Assembly (NCBI RefSeq): GCF_034190915.1
Contig: NW_026947486.1
Coordinates: forward strand, 105,864,812 to 105,928,811
Source: Cavia porcellus
Lineage: Eukaryota > Chordata > Mammalia > Rodentia > Caviidae
DNA: 64,000 bases
Direction: 5' to 3'
The stretch's first letter is position 1. Each line of letters begins with the position of its first letter. The position numbers and the translations under genes are program-made. Positions 11,915 through 23,317 of the stretch are shown here, one piece after another. Below the pieces are notes generated by a model. That model was given only the letters and a program-made list of their open reading frames with translations. It had not been told where the DNA came from and did not search any database.

Positions 11915-12740
11915 CCTTCAACTAATATTTTTATAGAACACTGGCTCTCACATTACACATCATCATCACCTGGAGGGTTTTTCAGAACACACATTGCCAG
12001 GCCCTATTTGAACTTTCCGATACAAGTAGATCTGAATTAGAGGTCTGAAAAATGTATTTGTAACAGCTGGTGGTGATACTGTCTTTGTCTTTTGCAAGCA
12101 TTCCAACATTTAAAAAAAAAAAACTTTTGATCAAATATAAGAATCTAAACAAAATCCAAAACCAAATTTACATATTTTGGAAATTTTCTGCTCTTTTTCT
12201 TTTGCAACAAATACTTTCTGGGTATTTATTCCAGTGTCCATCACTTTACTAGACACCAGCAAAATAGTGAATCAGTTAACACTCACACGCCTTTTCAGAT
12301 CTTGGTCTTAAGGGGGAAAGAGGGGAGCCAAGACTTGGAAAACTATGTGAACACAAGGTGCTATCAGCACCCATGAGACTGGCTGGTAGTTCTGAAGAAG
12401 ACTAGAAATGAGTCATAAATGTTCCATAGGAAGGCAGAGCCTGGTAAGAAAAGTAAGGTATGGCAGGCAAAGGAAGAAGTTTGATCCTTACTTTACCAGT
12501 GAAGAGAGCCAAGAGGGATTCCTGGCATAACTTAATAATGGATGTTTTAAGAAGAATCAGCCTGGTTGCTCTGTAGAGATGGATAAGGAGGGAGCCAAAA
12601 ACAAAAAATATTCAGGACATAATCTTTGGATTTGGTAAGAGATTAGGTAAGATGGAGGAAAGAGGAGGAAAGTTTCAAGCCTAACTTTTATAAAATGGTA
12701 TAAGTGATTAGTAGTGCTTTTCCAGTTTGACTTAATTTTT
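11915..12740. other. Unique intronic sequence
   Basis: No gene or clear repeat recognised. Confidence 0.4.
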
Positions 12741-12938
12741 CCCGATGGCAGTAGCAGCAAACCTTTTAAAGCTGAGTGCCCAAACTGCAACCCAAAACCC
12801 ATTTATTTATCACAAACAGCTAATGCTTCAATTGAATCTAAATTCTGCGTTTTTAAGTTTAGAAAAGAACTCATATATCAACATCTTTTGTTTTAAAAAC
12901 AACATGCATGTCATAGGTTCACCACCACTGCCCTAGAG
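12741..12938 (+). mobile_element. Short hAT-type element, copy 2
   Basis: A 182-base element (12749-12930) starts CAGTAGCAGCAAACCTTTTA, contains GAGTGCCCAAACTGCAACCC, and ends CATAGGTTCACCACCACTG. The ends are imperfect inverted repeats matching copy 1. Flanking octamers CCCGATGG and CCCTAGAG agree at 5 of 8 positions, a decayed duplication. Confidence 0.6.
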
Positions 12939-12939
12939 T

Positions 12940-13305
12940 ATAGCATGAGACCAAAAAACAATTTTATTTGGGCCCAGGAAAAGATCACACTTAAAAAATA
13001 CTTAAACAGTAGAATGACAGGTCAAGTGCTTCCATTTTCCAAGAATGGAAAATTCCATTTGCAAGCACTATGCATTAAGCTTAAAAGTTAATCTTATTGT
13101 CTTTCTTCACAATCACAGACTAAAAACAGGATTACTCATCTCTTTTCACTGTTTCTGTTCTTCAGAAGCATGTTATCTTTAGCTTTCTAATGTCATGCAT
13201 CACTTCTGGTTTTTATTTTCATCACATATCTAATGTATCTTACCTATCTAAACTTTAAATTCTCTAATGAAATATAATGATTACTACAAAACTAAGAAAA
13301 CCATG
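12940..13305. other. Unique intronic sequence
   Basis: No gene or clear repeat recognised. Confidence 0.45.
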
Positions 13306-13312
13306 GAGCACA

Positions 13313-13400
13313 GGCTATAGCTCAGTAGCATAAGTGCCTGCTTGAAAAATGCAAGGTCCTGAGTTCAATTTCTAGTACCAAAAAACAAAAACACAAAGAA
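13313..13400 (+). repeat. ID SINE
   Basis: GCTATAGCTCAGTAGCATAA and GAGTTCAATTTCTAGTACC with an A-rich tail. Confidence 0.8.
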
Positions 13401-13469
13401 ATAAATCATATAAAACTAGGAAAACTGTTAAGGTTGCTATATTATGTAAATCTGAGAAGTTTGGAAGTT

Positions 13470-13795
13470 TAAGAGACTCATCAGGGAGTCAGGATCCTTA
13501 CTTTGTAAATATCCCTCATCCTGTGCAAGAGGAGGGCACAGAGATTCTGTGACTGCTACATCCACCTAGGGGTGGGGTGGGGTACAAACAATATAAGGGA
13601 GGAAAAGAGGTTTGTTTGCTTTTTTGCTCTTGTTGCTTTTCTATCTTCTGTGGCTTGAAGTGTTGCCTCTGTGCCACTCTGCCATGGAGCCAGCTGATTA
13701 CGGACTGAAACCTCCACAAACTGTGAGCTAAATAAACCTTTCCTTCCTTCATTTTGGGCATTGGGTATTTTGTCTCAGCAACAAGAGAAAAGAAG
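13470..13795 (+). repeat. MaLR-type solo LTR
   Basis: GCCATGGAGCCAGCTGATTA, GGACTGAAACCTCCACAAAC and AAATAAACCTTTCCTTCC precede GGTATTTTGTCTCAGCAAC. The same LTR family recurs at 14410-14815 (reverse) and 44410-44770. Confidence 0.8.
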
Positions 13796-13799
13796 CCAA

Positions 13800-14405
13800 A
13801 ACAAAAACCAAAGACAATTTATTTACTCCAACCTAGAGAAATTGGAGGAATAAAGGCAGACATTTATTTTATTGTGCCCCATTCAATAAGTGAGTTGTCC
13901 TAAAAAAAAAAAAAAGGAAAAGTGTTTATGTGCATGTCACTATAATGTATTTGAAGCAGTACTCAAATATAATTAAGTAGAATAATAAACAGCTATAAAG
14001 TACTGTCTTCTATAATTGGAAGGATTGCTAAGCAAGATTTAGATAATGAAAGCTAAACATGAAAATATTTCTACTATTCTGTATCATCACATTCTTAGAA
14101 TTGCACTGACAATAACTGAAACTAACTATAACATTCTGGAGCAGATTCAGATCATAAATTCTATCCTTAGAAAAACATCTACCTACATTCAACACAGCCC
14201 TAAAAACAAATTATGTGCAAAACTCTGAACACAGGGATCATCAGGATCTAAATTTACCATTATCCTTAAGAGTCAAGACAAAAACTCTTCACTGAAACTC
14301 CTGTACAGATGCCTCAGTCAAGGTCCTAGCATTATAATTCATTATTTTAATATGCACTGTTAACTTCTTATGGTTTGCTGTGAGTGAAACTGTAGTGTAA
14401 TGGTG
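13800..14405. other. Unique intronic sequence
   Basis: No gene recognised. An A run lies at about 13903-13915. Confidence 0.4.
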
Positions 14406-14409
14406 CCTG

Positions 14410-14596
14410 TCTGGTTACTTTTCTCTTGTTGCTAAGTCAAAATACCTGACACCCAAAATAAAGGAAGGAAAAGTTTATTTCTTACAATTTTTGGAGGTTT
14501 CAGTCCATAGTCAGTTGGCTCCAAGGCAGGGTGGTATGGCTGAGAGGTAACCATTAATGGCAGCCACAAACAGCAAGAGCAAAAGGGCAAGAGGTT

Positions 14597-14628
<32 letters not shown>

Positions 14629-14815
14629 AGAAAAAAATCATTCCTTCTTCCCTCCCTTACATGGTATGTTGGCTCCACCCCTGGGCAGATGCAGCACTCA
14701 CATCACCAAGCCTAGCACTAAACAACAAACCAGTCACAAATGCTAGATTAAGCTGCCTCCACAACTGCATAAGGCATGGGGGAGCATCCGATCACAAACC
14801 GTAACAGTGCCTTCC
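14410..14815 (-). repeat. MaLR-type solo LTR (reverse)
   Basis: Reverse complement of the family at 13470-13795: GAGGTTTCAGTCCATAGTCA and GTTGGCTCCAAGGCAGGG. It includes an internal A-rich run at 14597-14636. It is the only clear LTR in the intron in sense with ATP11C. Confidence 0.8.
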
Positions 14816-14929
14816 CACTAAGCACTTTCAGATGACATCTTAGATTCACTCTTGTTAAAACCAACCCTATTTTCTGGTAGGCTTCATAACAAAAAGTATT
14901 TCTTGATTGTAAAACTTCGTTCTGGAGTT

Positions 14930-15625
14930 AGTCCAAGTGACACCTTCTCAATATGGCTTTCTTAGGTCACCCTATAAAAACCTGCAACTCCAACCTGAAA
15001 CATTTTCTATCTTCCTTTATATTACATTACCCATTTAATTTCCTTCTCATCACTCCTCACTAGTAATATCACAAGATATTTCAATTATCTTATTTATTGT
15101 CTGACTCCTTGATGACTTTTGTCCTCCCAAATATGTTCTTCATTCTTGCAGAGCATCTGGCCTTCCACCCTACATTTCCCTGCCTCTTTTGTGGTTAGGG
15201 AGAGCAAAAATTTCACTATGATTCTTCCAGTATCATATGTACAACAGTTACATGTGAAATCTCCGGACCATCTTCCCAAAAGAGCTCACCCTAGATGCTT
15301 TCTTTTTGTTGGCTAGACTTGAAAACCAAATGCCAAGAATGGCAGAACTGACCCACTTAGTGTGCAATGCTGGATGGCTTTATGAAATACACGAAGGCTG
15401 CCTACTGGCCCTGGGCTATACTATATGCCAGAGAAACACCTACATTTTTCTGGCCACTACATTTTAGAACTTTGTTATACCAGTTTACCCTTTAACCTAA
15501 CACCTTTTCCCACATTAGAATGTAAGGTAAAGAAGGACAGAGATTTCTGTCTTTTTGCTCACCAGTATATCCCTAGCAGGTAGAATCATACCTGGAACAC
15601 AGCAAATATGTGAATAAAAATGTGA
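14930..15625 (+). repeat. L2 LINE 3' region, interrupted
   Basis: L2-like tract at about 14930-15120 and the L2 3' end at 15500-15620 (TTTTTGCTCACCAGTATATC, CAGGTAGAATCATACCTGG, AAATATGTGAATAAA). The middle, about 15120-15480, looks like a different, unidentified insertion. Confidence 0.6.
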
Positions 15626-15729
15626 ATTCACTAAGCAGACAACTTTGTTATCATTGCTCTCTACATCAATAAATTACCTTCAAAAATTAAGAAGTTCAGT
15701 TTTTAAAATCCAAATTGTTCCCATTACAC

Positions 15730-16165
15730 TGTCCCAGAAGTTGCTCTGTTGTATTCACTGCCATCTTCCTTCTCCTCCACTGAGTGTATCCTTCATTCCC
15801 CATTAGCCTGAGTGTCTCCCACTGTGGCTCTAGTCCAACTTAAGTTTTCTGTGCAAGCTTGTTACAATATCTATTCCCAATTCCCTTGCAGAACTATTGA
15901 GCCCCTCATTCCTTCAGTTATTTGCCTAAATGTTATCTCATCAGATAATTTTTCTGGCTACCCTATCAAAAACATCCTATTTCTGTCATTATTTCTATAG
16001 CCTAGTCATTTCATTTATAACATTTATAAAAATGAGCAATTGTTTTATTTATATTTTTAAATTGTAATTAATTTATAAGATCCAAAAGAGACATGAACTA
16101 CTTTTGTTTTTATTCACCACTCGGATCCCTTTGCCTAGCACAGTACCTGTGTGATCATAAAAACC
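15730..16165 (+). repeat. L2 LINE 3' region
   Basis: L2-type tract CCTAAATGTTATCTCATCAG and 3' end TTTGCCTAGCACAGTACCTG. Confidence 0.6.
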
Positions 16166-16176
16166 CAATAAAGGAG

Positions 16177-16550
16177 TGTTATAGTTAGGATCTAGATATT
16201 CTTCCAAAAGGAACACGTGTTAAAGGCTTGGTCCTCAGCCTGGTCCTACTGGGAAGTGCTAGAAACCTTTAGGAGGTGTAGCCTAGAGGGACGTCTTCAA
16301 GTCAGTGAAGGTATGACAATGACAAGGACTGTGGGGCTTTTCCTCCTCCTCTTTTCTTTCTGGCCTTGAGGTGAGTGGTTCTTCTATGCAATATGATCCT
16401 GCCATGACATGTGGCCTTACCACAGACCCAAAAACACAGGTCCAAAATCATGAACTATAACCTCTAAACCTGAGCTAAAATAAATTTTTTCTCTTTATAA
16501 GTTGATCACCTCAGGTACCTGTTACAGTGGCAGAATGCTGACTCACACAA
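16177..16550 (+). repeat. MaLR-type solo LTR (MST/THE1-like layout)
   Basis: Starts TGTTATAGTTAGGATCTAGA, has CCATGACATGTGGCCTTACC, then CTGAGCTAAAATAAATTTTT with CTCTTTATAAGTTGATCACC, and ends GCAGAATGCTGACTCACAC. Confidence 0.65.
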
Positions 16551-16589
16551 GGGGTGAGTCAACATGGTTGTTTTGTGTTTTAGTATTTT

Positions 16590-16672
16590 GGGGTAGACAT
16601 AAATAAGCCTGGGCTACATAGTGAGCTTGAGGACAGCCTGGACATAGTGGAACACTGTATCACAAAAAGAAT
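16590..16672 (+). repeat. B1-like SINE fragment
   Basis: GCCTGGGCTACATAGTGAGC and GGACAGCCTGGACATAGTG, forward orientation. Confidence 0.6.
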
Positions 16673-16990
16673 TCAAATATAGATCATCCAGGAGTTCTTG
16701 AAATTTGCAGATGAGCAAATTGAGAGCACAGGTTAAAAAAAAAAAAAACTGAGCCTATAACTCTGTATTTCCAAACTCCCACACACTAATTTTGGGCAAG
16801 TCATGTACCTTCCTATTGTCCTTTTTGCTCAGATGTAAAGAACAAGCTGTACTACTAAATTGTCTCTAAGGTCTTCTCCCAGGTTTTAGACTCACTGAAC
16901 CTTCTTGCAACTCAAGCCTTTCATTTTAAGGATGGGGAGGTTAGCAAACAATAGTCATTTATGAAAAGATCTTCTATTCCTGATCTACTG

Positions 16991-17153
16991 ACTTTTTTTT
17001 TCTTTTTGTCTTTTTGAGACAGGGTCTCGCTATGCAGTTCAGGCTGGCCTTGAGCTCACTTTGTAGCCCAGGCTAGTCTCAAACTTGCAGCAATCCTCCT
17101 GCCTCAGCCTCCCAAGTGTTAGGATTACAGGCGTGAGCCACGACACCCGGCTC
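16991..17153 (-). repeat. B1-like SINE
   Basis: Well-preserved reversed B1: TTTTTGAGACAGGGTCTCGC to TACAGGCGTGAGCCACGAC. An internal repeat of the GCAGTTCAGGCTGGCC/GTAGCCCAGGCTAGTC block shows the B1 tandem structure. Confidence 0.92.
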
Positions 17154-17205
17154 TACTGACATTTTAAATGTGTTCATTCATCTTTACATGACCCTAGCAC
17201 ATAAA

Positions 17206-17681
17206 TGTGACAGTTAACTTCATGTGTCAAACATACTGGCCTATGAAGTATACAGATATTTGGCCAAGCATTATCAGAGATGGCTCTATGAGGGTATTTC
17301 TGGTAAGACTAATATCTCATCAGTATACTGAGCAAAACAGATTGCCTTCTTAACATGAGTGGGCCTCATATAATCAGTTGAAGGCTTGAAAGACCATCTC
17401 CAGAGTAAGGATGAACACCTGCCTAATAGCCTTCAAATCAGGAAACTGGATTTTCCTCTCTTTAGAATTGAACTGAAACGGTGGCTTTTCCTGGACCTTC
17501 TCAGCCTTCCAACTGAAATTTATATACTATTAGCTCTCATGGGTTTCCAGCTTGCTGACTGAAGATCTTGCGTTTTGTCAAACTGAAAAATTCTATTATT
17601 CAATTCCTTATATCTTCCTATACTGTGTATGTATACACCTTATTGGTTTTAGTTCTCTGGGGCAATCCTGACTAATGCAAC
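17206..17681 (+). repeat. MLT2-like solo LTR (ERVL)
   Basis: Starts TGTGACAGTTAACTTCATGT, contains GTGGGCCTCATATAATCAG and GGGTTTCCAGCTTGCTGACT, and ends TCTGGGGCAATCCTGACTAA, the MLT2 order. Confidence 0.8.
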
Positions 17682-17939
17682 AGAGAAATGTATATAATAA
17701 ACAGATATTTATAAAGTACCTAAAACACCTAGAGCTTATCTTGCTAGTTTTTGCTGCTTTAATAATGGTAAGGAAGCAAAAAAAGACAATTTACAACTAA
17801 AACAATTCCATAAACTTGCAATAAACCAATAGGACCATGGAACAGGGATGTGGCTGAAATAATCATTTCTGCACACAAACATCCTAATAAAAGACAAATG
17901 CTTACAGCAAAAGTAAAATGCGGAAAGAAAAAAAGAAAA

Positions 17940-18020
17940 GATTACTTGGGATTGGGAGGGTAGCCACTTGTGTCCTATACGCAAGTGCCTGGGTTCAATC
18001 CCTGGCACTGCAATGTAAAA
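17940..18020 (+). repeat. ID SINE
   Basis: Decayed body with GGGTTCAATCCCTGGCACTG. Confidence 0.65.
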
Positions 18021-18231
18021 CTCCTTTCAAATTTAATTCATGTAAACTAAGATTATTTCCATCTGTGTATAATAAAGGCTTAAATGAGATAATGCTATCA
18101 TTTTTCTGAATAACTCCCACTAAAATAAGCTCAAAAAACCTTTAAAAGTACTCACATTTCAATAAAGCTGTTATTAAAATTTTAAAATATCTGCAAAATA
18201 CAGACCTAAGAAATTTATGAAAAGGACATCC

Positions 18232-18330
18232 AGGGCTGGAAATATAGCTCAGTGGTACAGCACATGTGTAACATGCATGAGACCTCAGGTTCAATCCCTA
18301 GCACCACAAAAAATAAAATAAAATTAGAAC
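18232..18330 (+). repeat. ID SINE
   Basis: GGGCTGGAAATATAGCTCAG and GGTTCAATCCCTAGCACC with an A-rich tail. Confidence 0.85.
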
Positions 18331-18339
18331 AGTTTGCAA

Positions 18340-19095
18340 AATGAAAAAAATTTAATTACTAATCACTCCAGTTGGTATCTACAGGGGAGTACTTTGTAGA
18401 ATATCAAACCGCTCAAAAAAATATTGTAAATGTGTGTACAATGAGGTGATACTTGCAAATATAAAATATTCATTAACTAGGTCAGAGAATTTTAAATACC
18501 TAAAGTCATAGTGAAATAAGATGTATGGATTACCAAACACAAAGTATGAGTAAAGATTTTTTTAACAAAAAGCAACAGAAATATCTATAGACTAAAGAGT
18601 GTGTGATGTATCATCAAGTTCTATCACTAAATGGTTATAAACAGTAGCTTAGATTAGAAATATAAAGAGGAATCCCACTTAATTCATTCAACAAACATTT
18701 ATTGAAAATTATACATACCAGGCACTGAGGCATTAGGAATACGCAAAAATAGTCACCCTTTTTTACCTTCAAGGAGCTTACCATGCAAAGGAAAGCTAGA
18801 TACCAAATAAATGTAAAGTCAATTATAAAAATATTAACAAAAGATTCATAATGATATGAAAAGCTAGGAACCAGTTGTCTGAGGGAAAGATTGAGGACAG
18901 CTTTCTTGGGAAAGTGATTAACATGACTTGTAAAAAATGAGTAAGATGACTGCACTGAAGAAGAGCACAGGCAAGAGGAATGGTATACACAAAGGTCCTG
19001 GGAAAAATGGAAAACAAATGTGAGGAAGACACTGTGCAAAAATAGAAAAATCCATCATAAAACCCATATGGAACTTCAAAGGACTCCAAATAACC
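18340..19095. other. No gene; old repeat trace
   Basis: AT-rich. About 18675-18800 carries an ancient mammalian repeat signature (CATTCAACAAACATTTATTG, ACCAGGCACTGAGGCATTAG). Minus-strand open frames here are not protein-like. Confidence 0.5.
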
Positions 19096-19445
19096 AAAAC
19101 TATCTGAAAAAGAACAACTGAGGTCTCATATTTCCTGATTTTTAAAACATATTACAAAATAATATATAAACAAAGTAATCAAAATTGTGTACTACTGAAA
19201 TAAAGAGACCTATGGAACAATGGAGTAAAACAGAAAACCCAGAAATAAACTTTCACATTTATGGTCACTTAATCTTCAGGAGTACCAAGACCACTCAATG
19301 AAAAACAATCTTTTCAAACTCATGGTGCTAGGGAAACTAGATATTCAGATTCAAAAGAATGAAGTTGGATCCTTAAATCATATACAAAAATTAATTCAAA
19401 ACAGATTAAGAACTAAAACTATGAAACTCCTAGAAGAATAGATAG

Positions 19446-19540
19446 AGAAATGGCTGGTGGTATAGTTGCAAGTAGAGTACATGTTTAGTATGCTCAAGCC
19501 CCTGGGTTCAATCCCCACCACCAAAAGAAAAACAAAACAT
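19446..19540 (+). repeat. ID SINE
   Basis: GGGTTCAATCCCCACCACC with an A-rich tail, inserted in the old L1. Confidence 0.75.
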
Positions 19541-20620
19541 GGAAGAAATCTTCAAGATAGTTGGATTTGACAATGATATCTTGGACATGACAGAAAAGCA
19601 GGAAATAGTGGCAAAAACAGATAAATAAGACTACATCAAACTTCCCTACTTGTGCTATTAAAAGAAAACAATCAACAGAGTAAAAGGGCATCCTATAGAA
19701 CATATGATAATATTTGCTAATCATATATCTGATAAAGAGTTATTATCCAGAATATATAAACAATCCTATAACTGAGTAAGAAGAAAACTTTTTTTTTTAA
19801 AGGCAAAAGATCTGAGTAGGCATTTCTCAAAAGATGATACACAAATAGCCAGCAAGTATTAGAAATAAGGTTCAGGACTTCTGGGAGAACATGGTGGACA
19901 GATAGCAGCAGCTACGGAGGCTCTCTGAAAGACCCCACTTAGAATTCAGGAATGGTGCTGCGTAAGGAATCATAAGCAAGAGGAGATATGCCCCCAGTGA
20001 CCCAAGAACGAACTGGGCTGAAAGAAACCAACTGGGAATGCAATCCTGGTGCTATAATAGGAACAGATAAAGCCTCAGCGTGGAAGGTGGAGCCCGCGCC
20101 ATTGGAAGCCGTGATTTGGGTTTCCCGCCACTGCTGCTGCTTCTGCATCAGCTTGGCAGGGAGAGAGACGCGCGGAAGCTCTGAGAATGGGAATCGGTGA
20201 ACAGAGTTGAGAGCGGGATGGGCAGGGAGCCGTGCATCCACCTCCGGTGAGTGAGGGAAAACTGGGACTCTTCCACGGTCTAGGAGACTCCAACAGAGGA
20301 CATTCTGGGACCAGGCAGACTTGCGGGAACAGGGCGCTGCAGTGACTTCAGCCACCAATCCCCCTCTCAAGCGGGATTGGTGAGCAGTGCCTAGCCCACA
20401 TGACACTGCTGGCTGAGACCCAGTAAGCTAGCACAGCCCAGGTCCCAGCACCTGAAGGTGACCTGGAGGGGCAGGCGCCGCATAGGCTGCCTGGTCTGCA
20501 ACTTCCTGGTGTGCTGCGGTGGGTGGGAACATCTAGCCGGTGCAATTCAATCAGACTGTCGCTGACAGGGAAGGAAGCTGGGCCTCCTATATATGCTTGC
20601 ATATATAAGGAACAAAGAAT

Positions 20621-21492
20621 ATGGGAAGAGGCAGCAACAAGAAAGGGTCCTCGGCCCCCAATCCTGAGAAAGAGGCAACAGCAGACACAGCACCAATAGA
20701 TATAAAGCGCTATCTCGAGAGCCTCATAGACAAGTTCAGGAATGAAGTTATTAATGACCTGAAGCTAAACATAAGCAGAATAGTTAGAGAAATGCTAAGC
20801 ACCACCCAAAAAAAAAAACAGATGATGGAATGGAAGAACAGAAAAAGAGGGGAGAATTGTTTAATGGAGAAAATAGAGAAAGCATAGAATACGTGAAGCA
20901 GGTTCAAAGAGATTACCAGGAAACTAAAATCTCTATCAAAAACTGGCATAACAGCTTGAAAGAAACTAAGGACAGATTATCTGAACTGGAGGGCAGTTTT
21001 GTAATATGGGAGCATGAAATGAAAAACTTCTTAAAAATAACAAAGAAACAAACAGCAATAATACAAAGACTAGAAGATGATAAGAGGGTCTATAACTTAA
21101 GAATTAAGAACATAAAAGAAGAAGTAGGGACACAAACAAATGAACTACAAAAGCTACTCACAGAAATAATCCAGGAGAATTTTCCTAATTTAGCAAAAGG
21201 TAAAGATACTCAGTTGTATGAAGCATACAGGACCCCAGCCACCTACAACCCAAACAGAGCAACACCCAGGCATATAATAATTAAAATTCCAGAAATCCAA
21301 TACAAGAACAGAATACTAAAAGCCATCAGAGACAAGAAACAGATCACTTACAAGGGAACACCCATCAGAATTACAGCAGACTTCTCAGCACAAACCATCA
21401 AATCACGAAGAGCGTGGGGGGAAATAATTCAAGCTTTGAAAGATAATAATCTCCAGCTAAGATTGATATATCCTGCACAACTATCCCTGTAA
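20621..21492 (+). pseudogene. L1-type ORF1 protein gene, frameshifted
   Basis: ORF1p is the L1 RNA-binding chaperone that forms trimers and coats the element RNA. Two frames make up the gene: 20621-20887 (N-terminus and start of the coiled coil) and 20830-21492 (rest). The second frame has coiled-coil residues, an RRM (RVYNLRIKNIKEE, EIIQENFPNL) and the C-terminal domain with TPRHIIIKIPE and ITYKGTPIRITADFS, all canonical. The frame changes at a ten-A run near 20809-20818. A TAA at 21490-21492 cuts off the tail, since ORF1-like sequence (FQDKEELGEYATT) continues in frame to about 21640. Total length, about 290 codons plus the lost tail, fits L1 ORF1. So it is recent but not functional in this copy. 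Confidence 0.88.
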
Positions 21493-22707
21493 AGTGATGG
21501 AAAAACAAGGTGCTTCCAGGATAAAGAGGAACTAGGGGAATATGCAACCACCAATTCAACTCTACACAGAATACTGCAAGATATTCTAAAAAAGAAAAAT
21601 ACGAAGAATCCAGAAGTAGCGGCAGAGAGGCCACAATGAATGAAGCAGAAAACAAAATGAAGAAGACAAACTGACAATTAATGACAGAAAAAGAGCTCAA
21701 AAGAAATGAGGCAGAGAAGACTGGATGATAGGAAAAGCTATTTTGGAGAAAATGACGTCTTAAGAGGTAATACTGATTTAGTATCATCTTGTTTTGAAGT
21801 CTCATCAAGCTTTTGTTCTTCTGTCTCCATTGGTCTAAACAGGTGGTATCTTAATGGATTTTATTATATATGATAGTATAAGCAAAACCTTTTATAGACA
21901 AGGAGATTATACAGAAACCATTGTTCATTTTCTGTTAGTTGAGTCTAAATACCCTGTAATACTGTCATTCTCTTAAATGGTGTTACATTGTTTTGATATA
22001 TTTGATGCTACAGTATATGAAGTTATACTCAAAGATTTCAAGGAAAGAGACAATATGGTAACTACTTTTATGCCGGGATAATCTTGTGGTGAAACACTAT
22101 TTTGCTTAAATGGTTATGTTTTGATCTGCGCTGATTTGCTGTTATGTCCTCTTTTATCTCAATCTCCATTTCATTATTTACTTTTTTTATCCTTTTAATT
22201 AAGGGAAAAATAAATTAAAAAATAGCAGGATATATTATAGTAACCCACTTTGACTTTCCATTATCTTGATTTAAAGCCCTGTATTGCTCTCACCATCCTG
22301 TTTTGACTGATGTTCCTCTATTCTGTTTTGCTTGATAGTACCAGGTTCGAAAGTTTAGGCAACAGCTGTGAAGATAGTGGGATTCATTATGATGCCCATT
22401 CTGTTTGACTATTATCTACTTTTAAAGACCTATAATGTCTTCAATGTTTTGGTTTTGTTGGTTTTGTTCTTTACTGTTTTGTTCAATTTTATTATAACTA
22501 ATGATATAGGCAATTCTATTAGAGATAGCGGGAGGCATCATGGTAACCATTGTTGATCACCTAGTATTATGCTTTTACATTATCTATTACGTCCACCCTT
22601 TTGATTTGACTGACTGTTCTGTTATGTCACATTTGGTTCTACTCTCTTCCAAAAAATTAATAAGAGCTGTGGGAGCAACAAAACCCAAAATGTGTAATTG
22701 TCATTGT

Positions 22708-22781
22708 ACAAAAGAGAGGAAAAGAAAGTGCTCTAAACGATATTACAAAAGAGAGGAAAAGAAAGTGCTCTAAACGATATT
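22708..22781 (+). repeat. Perfect 37-bp tandem duplication
   Basis: Two identical 37-base units (22708-22744, 22745-22781), starting ACAAAAGAGAGGAAAAG and ending AAACGATATT, lie in the 3' UTR of the ORF1-only LINE. The other two copies of this 3' UTR have one unit. Confidence 0.95.
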
Positions 22782-23317
22782 AACGGCATGTATATTTAAG
22801 TGTATAAGATAGATAATGATATTAATGAGTTTTGTTGGATCATTGAACAGAACTGTTTGCAGTCTCACTTTTGGAATGTCCACTTTATAAGCTTTAATTT
22901 TGTAACTTGAACAATTATTTGTAAGATGACAATATGTAATCCATTAACTAGTGATTTCCTACTGTTTATTTTTTTTTGTAAATCTGTATAACTTGTACCC
23001 TTTCTCTGCTTTTTTTTTCTTTTTCTCCTTAAATAAAATTAAAAAGAAAAAGAAATAAGGTTCAGTACCACTAATCACCAGGAAAATGTAAATCAAAACC
23101 ACAGTAAGCTACCACCTCAGATCCATTAAAATAGTCCCCATAAAAAAGAATAATCATGACAAGTGCTGGTAAGGATGTGGAGGAACTGGAACCCTTGGTG
23201 GGAATGTAAAATGGTGTCACTGATGTACAAAACAGAATGGAGGTTCCTTAAAAATTAAACACAAAAGTACCATATGATCCAGCAGTCCTACTTTTGGATC
23301 TATGCAGTACAATCAAA

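Larger units (their letters stand above)
19861..23065 (+). mobile_element. ORF1-only LINE (HAL1-like) with 15-bp target duplication
   Basis: The element runs 19876-23050 between perfect copies of AGAAATAAGGTTCAG (19861-19875 and 23051-23065), so it is a complete, single retrotransposition. It opens with an L1-type 5' end (GACTTCTGGGAGAACATGG), has a GC-richer 5' UTR to about 20620, an ORF1, a short linker (about 21640-21735), then a 3' UTR of about 1.3 kb with AATAAA at 23032-23037 and an A-rich end. There is no endonuclease or reverse transcriptase. The 3' UTR matches that of the true L1s at 50852-53568 and 32119-33110. It is inserted inside an old L1. Confidence 0.88.

Noticed and set aside
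18635..19039. 134-codon minus-strand frame with hydrophobic residues
   Set aside because: It overlaps an ancient repeat trace and has no start context or family; antisense A-rich DNA yields Phe/Leu/Ser-rich frames by composition.
19939..20406. 155-codon minus-strand frame
   Set aside because: It lies in the GC-rich 5' UTR of the ORF1-only LINE on the opposite strand; no protein-like features.
22708..22781. CRISPR-like or satellite array
   Set aside because: Only two units with no spacer; a simple tandem duplication in a LINE 3' UTR of a mammalian genome.
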